Shown here: piece by piece, positions 5,354-8,701 of the stretch
Numbering within the stretch: the stretch's first letter is position 1
Layout of the letters: every line of letters starts with the position of its first letter
DNA from: CAYOOT01 sp964405665
GTDB lineage: Bacteria > Bdellovibrionota_C > UBA2361 > SZUA-149 > CAZDWZ01
DNA: 8,701 nt
NCBI GenBank assembly: GCA_964405665.1
Contig: CAYOOT010000098.1
Location: 1-8,701 of the forward strand
Direction: 5' to 3'
Notes under the pieces: model-generated
What the model was told of the DNA's origin: nothing
What the model saw: the letters and a program-made list of their open reading frames with translations, nothing else
Database searches by the model: none
Translations under genes and position numbers: made by a program

Positions 5354-6406
5354 ATGGTAACCATCAGATGTCCTTATGATTTTATGAAAAAAATTGAGTT
5401 TTTAATTAAATTTTTACTGCTACTGTTAGTATTTACCGCTTGTCCAATAATAGTCCGGGCACAAAGCGTTTATAATCCCTTTGAAATAAAATACGATAAA
5501 TACTCTCAGGGCCGAATTGCTTTTAGTTATATAGATGAAGAAAACAAAGATATTTATGTTCTTGATTTTGGTACAAAAACCGTAAAACCATTAATCACTT
5601 CTCCCGGCACTGACGAAGCACCTTCCTGGTCAAGAGATGGTCAGAAAATAGTTTTCCAATCAGATTTATCGGGAGATAAAGAAATTTATAGTGCCAATTC
5701 CAATGGCTCAGGCTTGGTTCAACTAACCCATTCTCCCGGAGCTGATGAAAATCCCAGTTTTTCTCCTGATGGTAAAAAAATAGTTTTTCAAAGCTCACGA
5801 AGAGATCCCTCAGGAGCTGAATTATATCTGATGAATGTTGATGGCAGTGAACAAACTCCAGTTTTTTCTCAGACACTGGAACCAAAAATAAAATCGGTAA
5901 CTCCCAAGTTCTCCCCTCGTGGCGATGAACTTTTGTTTGTAAGCAATGCAACGTGGCCCGGTTGGGATTTAGTTATTTATAATATGGAAACAAAAAATAA
6001 AGTCTCTTTAACTGAAGGCTTAGGTTCTTTTATCCGACCAAGTTGGAAAGGAGACGGATCCGCGTATGCTTTTTCTTATCGTGCCGGAAAATCAACAGAT
6101 ATTTGGCTGGCAAAAAAAGGCAGCACAACTCCAGAAAACATTATTAAGAAAGAAGGTCAAAGCATGGATCCTTGCTGGCACGATCAAGATGAAAATATAT
6201 TTTTTGTCAGCGAGGGAACTCCAGGCAAAGAGGATTTTAAACTTTTTATTTATGAAAAAAAGATCGATCCTAACAATAATAGCAAGCCCACAATATCGAT
6301 TTCTCCCGTTTTACTAAGCAAAGGAAATGTCAGACATCCCGCTTGGACCCCCTTCCCTGCCTTGGAAAACATAGTTAAAAAGTTAAAGGAAGAAAACACA
6401 AAATAA
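5354..6406 (+). CDS. Secreted TolB-like beta-propeller protein (PD40/WD40-like repeats)
   Basis: A signal peptide is clear if translation begins at Met11 (position 5384): MKKIEFLIKFLLLLLVFTAC, then PIIVRA|QS as a likely signal peptidase I site. FTAC is a poor lipobox, so a lipoprotein is less likely. From about residue 52 to 335 there are roughly six propeller blades with PD40 signatures: APSWSRDGQKIVFQSD (89-104), NPSFSPDGKKIVFQSS (133-148), TPKFSPRGDELLFVSN (183-198), RPSWKGDGSAYAFSY (228-242) and DPCWHDQDENIFFVSE (272-287). Blades also carry DIYVLD/EIYSAN/ELYLMN strands. It is not TolB itself: the TolB N-terminal domain is missing and no tolQRA or pal is nearby. Propellers of this kind usually bind protein or glycan partners; the ligand here is unknown. 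The stop codon is followed at once by the ATG of the glycosyltransferase, so the two are probably co-expressed. The Met11 start is preferred, though no Shine-Dalgarno is visible. Confidence 0.8.
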   Translation: MVTIRCPYDFMKKIEFLIKFLLLLLVFTACPIIVRAQSVYNPFEIKYDKYSQGRIAFSYIDEENKDIYVLDFGTKTVKPLITSPGTDEAPSWSRDGQKIVFQSDLSGDKEIYSANSNGSGLVQLTHSPGADENPSFSPDGKKIVFQSSRRDPSGAELYLMNVDGSEQTPVFSQTLEPKIKSVTPKFSPRGDELLFVSNATWPGWDLVIYNMETKNKVSLTEGLGSFIRPSWKGDGSAYAFSYRAGKSTDIWLAKKGSTTPENIIKKEGQSMDPCWHDQDENIFFVSEGTPGKEDFKLFIYEKKIDPNNNSKPTISISPVLLSKGNVRHPAWTPFPALENIVKKLKEENTK

Positions 6407-8152
6407 ATGGGTCTTTCTAAAAACAATATCAGCAAAAAAAACGATATTTTTTTCTTTAGTATTTTTTTTCTGATTGCTTTAATTGCTTCCTATTTGCGAG
6501 TTTTTCAAATTGAAACCCGCCCCCTACATAGCGATGAAGCGGTTAATTTTCTTTTTGTCGAACAAACAAACAGTTCCGGTTATTATCCCTATTCCCATGA
6601 GAACTATCATGGTCCTTTATTTTTTTACATTGTAACCGGCTTGGTTAATCAGTTCGGCGATAGTATTTTTGCCTTAAGAGCAGCTGCAATATTTGCAGGA
6701 ATTTTTTGTCTTGTTTCTTTATTTGGTTTTATTCCAACAGCGCGGAAAAGTTTTATTTTATTTTCTGCCGCTCTTGTCGCTTTTTCTCCAAGCTTAATAT
6801 TTTTTTCTCGCTACGCCATTCATGAAACCCAATTGGTGCTAGCTACTTTAATTTTTGCTTTAAGTATTTATAATTGGCATCTTTTGCGAAAACCGTTTTG
6901 GCTTTACCTTGCCGGATTGAGTTTGTGTTTAATGATGGTTACCAAAGAAACTTTTATTATCAGTGCATTTGCTCTTTTCTGCAGCTTTTTACTCTTGGGT
7001 GATTATAAAAATGTTTTAAAAGATCTTTTACAGCAAAAAATCCATTTATTTTTTAGCGCGCTAATCACAATTTTTCTAACGGCTTATATCTATTCCGCTG
7101 GTTTTAAATGGTATCCAGGCTTACTAGAATTTTTCCAAGCATTCCCCCAATGGTTTGCCCGAAATCATACCGATACCGGCCATCAAAAACCTTTTATTTA
7201 TTATTTAAAGGGAGTTATTTTAGAAAGCGAAATAGCGATTCCTTTTATTCTCAGCATAGCAATTATTTTATATATAATCTTGTTTTCCATATCTCTAGTT
7301 AAAAGAGAAAAAGTAAAATTATTCTTAAAAGGCAGCAGCCCTCTCTTTATGTTCTTTGGAGTTTGGACAATTATTATCTTATTAGTTTATTTTTATATAA
7401 AATCTCTTAAAATTAGCGAGCCCATAGAACCATATCTGCCTTTGATTTTTTCTCAGATAATTATTTTGTTTCTTTTATTATTCTCAACACCTTTTGTTAA
7501 AACAGAAAAGATAAAACTATTTTTTAAAAGCTGCGACCCTTTGCTTTTATTCTTGGGGGCTTGGACAATAATTACTTTTCTAGTCTATTCCTTCGTCAAG
7601 TATAAAACTGCCTGGTTAATCATCAACATCACTTTTCCAGCACAACTTTTTATGGCCAAATTTTTCTCCGGAATTTTTGAGCTTCCCAGAAAATCAACAA
7701 AACTTATTTCTTTAATTGGTTTATCGGCAGTAATTTTTTTTCAAACAGAGAATGCTTTAAAGTTTAACTTTGCAGAACTTCCTCTTCCCGGCACAGATAT
7801 TTTATTAAGCAAAAGCATCCCCTATGGTCCGGGGAATCCCTTTAGCTATGTTCACACAGCTCCGGGAACACTCAGTGTAGTTAATGATTTGCAGGCCTAT
7901 TTAGAAAAAAAACCCAATGCAAAAATATTAGTGGGCATCGAGGGCTATTTTCCTATCCCCTACTATCTGCGCCACTTCCAAAAGAGGATTGCTTATACGA
8001 CAAATTTTAATTTAGAGGACGCATTAAGCCGTTATGATGTTTTGGTTCTTGATTACTATAGGCACAATTTATTGCGTCCGGAGTTTGATAAGAAGTATTA
8101 TCGTCTTAGTGATTATAAGGAGTCTTTTACTTATTTTAGGAAGATCGATTAA
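6407..8152 (+). CDS. GT-C family membrane glycosyltransferase, Agl23-like (TIGR03663-type)
   Basis: A 581-residue polytopic protein with a first membrane segment at about 13-33, then TRPLHSDEAVNF (37-48) and YPYSHENYHGPLFFYIVTG (60-78). The Asp43-Glu44 pair in the first outward-facing loop is the expected catalytic acidic motif of GT-C enzymes, which take sugar from a polyprenyl-phosphate donor. The RPLHxDEAV and YHGPL motifs, and YKTAWL (399-404; YKTPWL in relatives), resemble the family annotated as flippase-associated Agl23. About ten or more hydrophobic segments run to residue 447, followed by an extracytoplasmic C-terminal domain. The acceptor is unknown. Residues 279-332 and 345-398 are an internal tandem duplication. 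The ATG directly follows the propeller stop. AAGGA lies about 16 nt upstream, so translation probably depends on coupling. The 3' end runs into a REP-like pair. Confidence 0.78.
   Translation: MGLSKNNISKKNDIFFFSIFFLIALIASYLRVFQIETRPLHSDEAVNFLFVEQTNSSGYYPYSHENYHGPLFFYIVTGLVNQFGDSIFALRAAAIFAGIFCLVSLFGFIPTARKSFILFSAALVAFSPSLIFFSRYAIHETQLVLATLIFALSIYNWHLLRKPFWLYLAGLSLCLMMVTKETFIISAFALFCSFLLLGDYKNVLKDLLQQKIHLFFSALITIFLTAYIYSAGFKWYPGLLEFFQAFPQWFARNHTDTGHQKPFIYYLKGVILESEIAIPFILSIAIILYIILFSISLVKREKVKLFLKGSSPLFMFFGVWTIIILLVYFYIKSLKISEPIEPYLPLIFSQIIILFLLLFSTPFVKTEKIKLFFKSCDPLLLFLGAWTIITFLVYSFVKYKTAWLIINITFPAQLFMAKFFSGIFELPRKSTKLISLIGLSAVIFFQTENALKFNFAELPLPGTDILLSKSIPYGPGNPFSYVHTAPGTLSVVNDLQAYLEKKPNAKILVGIEGYFPIPYYLRHFQKRIAYTTNFNLEDALSRYDVLVLDYYRHNLLRPEFDKKYYRLSDYKESFTYFRKID
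7241..7600 (+). repeat. Internal tandem duplication in the glycosyltransferase (two units offset by 198 bp)
   Basis: Protein residues 279-332 and 345-398 align without gaps at an offset of 66 residues, with 29 of 54 identical by my count. Each unit is a hydrophobic helix, a basic VKxEKxKLFxK loop, and a second helix containing GxWTII..LVY. The DNA copies (7241-7402 and 7439-7600) have many synonymous differences, so the event is old and has been kept under protein-level selection. Only the second unit continues into the family motif YKTAWL, which suggests that the first is the extra copy. Confidence 0.75.
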
Positions 8153-8153
8153 A

Positions 8154-8180
8154 TGTAGGGGCACCCTTTATGGGTGCCCG
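8154..8180 (+). repeat. REP-like palindrome, copy C (variant stem)
   Basis: Perfect 8-bp stem GGGCACCC (8159-8166) and GGGTGCCC (8172-8179) with a 5-nt loop, preceded on the + strand by TGTAG. It keeps the GTAG head and GGGC foot of the other copies but has a different upper stem, with both arms changed together so that pairing is kept. Confidence 0.8.
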
Positions 8181-8204
8181 GTTGACCATTATATTTTGGT
8201 ATTC

Positions 8205-8231
8205 CGGGCAGGCATAAAACCTGCCCCTACA
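8205..8231 (-). repeat. REP-like palindrome, copy D
   Basis: Perfect stem GGGCAGG (8206-8212) and CCTGCCC (8220-8226) with loop CATAAAA. The arms and loop are identical to copy B2 at 3407-3432, about 4.8 kb away. The GTAG head is on the minus strand, facing copy C. Confidence 0.85.
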
Positions 8232-8242
8232 TTTTTCAATTT

Positions 8243-8701
8243 CTACGGCGCTGCTTCATCCACCGGCATCAGCTGCACGATTTTAATCTTTCTTACAATT
8301 TGATTATACAAATCACGAAATACTTCCGTTAAATCGCTAGCATCATTTACAGGGAAATAAGCTCCCTGACGAAGATAGGGCGGCATGCCTGGAGGATTTT
8401 CATATGAGGCATAAACACTAGGAAACGTTACATCAGAACTTGCATATTCCGCAGTATTAGCTAAACGAGAAAATAAAATATCTTTTCTGCCATTGAGATC
8501 ATGAACATCCTGATACGCTGGGAAATCATCAGCGACACCCGAACCGACAGCAGCATCACCTAAACCGATGGCATAAATAATTCCTCTGTTGTCTCGAATC
8601 AAATCAGACATTGCAATTGCACAATTATAATAACTTTCTATATATCTTGCAAAAGTCCCCGCTTCTAAATCAGGCCAGATTCTTCCATCAGGTGTTTTGA
8701 A
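8243..8701 (-). CDS. C-terminal part of a probable vWA-domain protein, N-terminus beyond the window
   Basis: The minus-strand frame is open from the window edge to the TAG at 8243-8245, giving 152 residues. The ATG at 8611 is internal, because the frame continues upstream without a stop (FKTPDGRIWPDLEAGTF and onward). The pattern RGIIYAIGLGD, then KDILFSRLANT, then ASDLTEVFRDLYNQIVRKIKIVQL matches the last strands and helices of a von Willebrand factor A domain (typically xxxYTIGLG ... LLxxIA ... DLxxIFxxIxxxI). The metal-site DxSxS motif would lie to the right, off the window. Proteins of this kind are common in Tad/Flp pilus loci and other surface assemblies, but nothing visible here confirms a pilus role. 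A hydrophilic insert (about 8370-8530) lies within the domain end. It converges with the glycosyltransferase gene across the REP-like pair. Confidence 0.6.
   Translation of the reverse strand, partial: FKTPDGRIWPDLEAGTFARYIESYYNCAIAMSDLIRDNRGIIYAIGLGDAAVGSGVADDFPAYQDVHDLNGRKDILFSRLANTAEYASSDVTFPSVYASYENPPGMPPYLRQGAYFPVNDASDLTEVFRDLYNQIVRKIKIVQLMPVDEAAP

Larger units (their letters stand above)
8151..8234. repeat. Head-to-head pair of REP-like palindromes between convergent genes (BIME-like)
   Basis: Two palindromes of opposite orientation are enclosed by a perfect 13-bp inverted repeat: AAATGTAGGGGCA (8151-8163) and its reverse complement (8222-8234). This 84-bp unit fills nearly all of the gap between the glycosyltransferase stop codon, which it overlaps by 2 bp, and the end of the vWA gene. 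Paired, oppositely oriented REPs between convergent genes are typical of BIME arrangements. It may also help end transcription from the left, because a run of five Ts follows copy D on the + strand. Confidence 0.75.

Noticed and set aside
5441..5446. Lipoprotein signal (Cys30 after FTA)
   Set aside because: Phe at the -3 position fits the lipobox poorly, and a good signal peptidase I site (VRA|QS) follows; kept only as a minor alternative.
5354..6406. Annotation as TolB of the Tol-Pal system
   Set aside because: Only the propeller half is present, the TolB N-terminal domain is absent, and no tol or pal gene is adjacent.
5595..6435. Overlapping frames in other phases across the propeller gene (5595-5951 minus, 6066-6317 plus, 6250-6435 minus)
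   Set aside because: All are embedded in or antisense to a gene with clear PD40 repeats and signal peptide; their translations have no recognisable domain.
7108..7302. 64-residue frame inside the glycosyltransferase
   Set aside because: It is out of phase with a continuous 581-residue family member, so it is a shadow frame.
1..8701. CRISPR array, tRNA, rRNA, phage or toxin-antitoxin genes
   Set aside because: I found no regularly spaced direct repeats, no cloverleaf-like sequence and no protein resembling these systems. The repeats present are dispersed palindromes.

Overview
The window is an AT-rich stretch of a bacterial chromosome, apparently from a Gram-negative (two-membrane), respiring organism. 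The basis is a proton-pumping NADH dehydrogenase (complex I) operon beside exported envelope proteins: an AMIN-domain protein, a TolB-like beta-propeller and a polytopic glycosyltransferase. The combination of an Agl23-like glycosyltransferase, Thr/Ser-rich linkers and abundant short GTAG-headed palindromes would suit an uncultivated lineage such as Omnitrophota or Desulfobacterota. That placement is an impression from gene content, not a demonstrated assignment.

Layout, left to right. Positions 1-3331 hold a leftward complex I block in the order nuoC, nuoD, nuoE, nuoF; nuoF runs off the left edge. Together these encode the quinone-site module (NuoC/D) and most of the NADH-oxidising module (NuoE/F). 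nuoA and nuoB, which usually precede nuoC, are not here: nuoC is preceded by a 217-bp intergenic region and a divergent yajQ. yajQ (3549-4034, +) converges on an AMIN-domain protein gene (4110-5171, -), and between them lies a perfect 18-bp inverted repeat. A divergent 182-bp spacer with nested inverted repeats follows. Next comes a tight two-gene rightward unit (5354-8152): a secreted TolB-like propeller and, starting immediately after its stop codon, a GT-C membrane glycosyltransferase resembling the Agl23/TIGR03663 family. The last gene (8243-8701, -) is the C-terminal end of a probable von Willebrand factor A (vWA) protein that continues off the right edge.

Most genes are ordinary. The non-coding spaces are more unusual. 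Four clear copies and one decayed copy of a GTAG-headed palindrome (REP-like) occupy the gaps: one inside the nuo operon, two upstream of nuoC, and a head-to-head pair between the last two convergent genes. The palindromes come in two stem types. The glycosyltransferase also carries an old internal tandem duplication of about 66 residues in its membrane region. I see no CRISPR array, tRNA, rRNA, phage gene or intact transposase, and no gene set that amounts to a clearly new multi-gene system.
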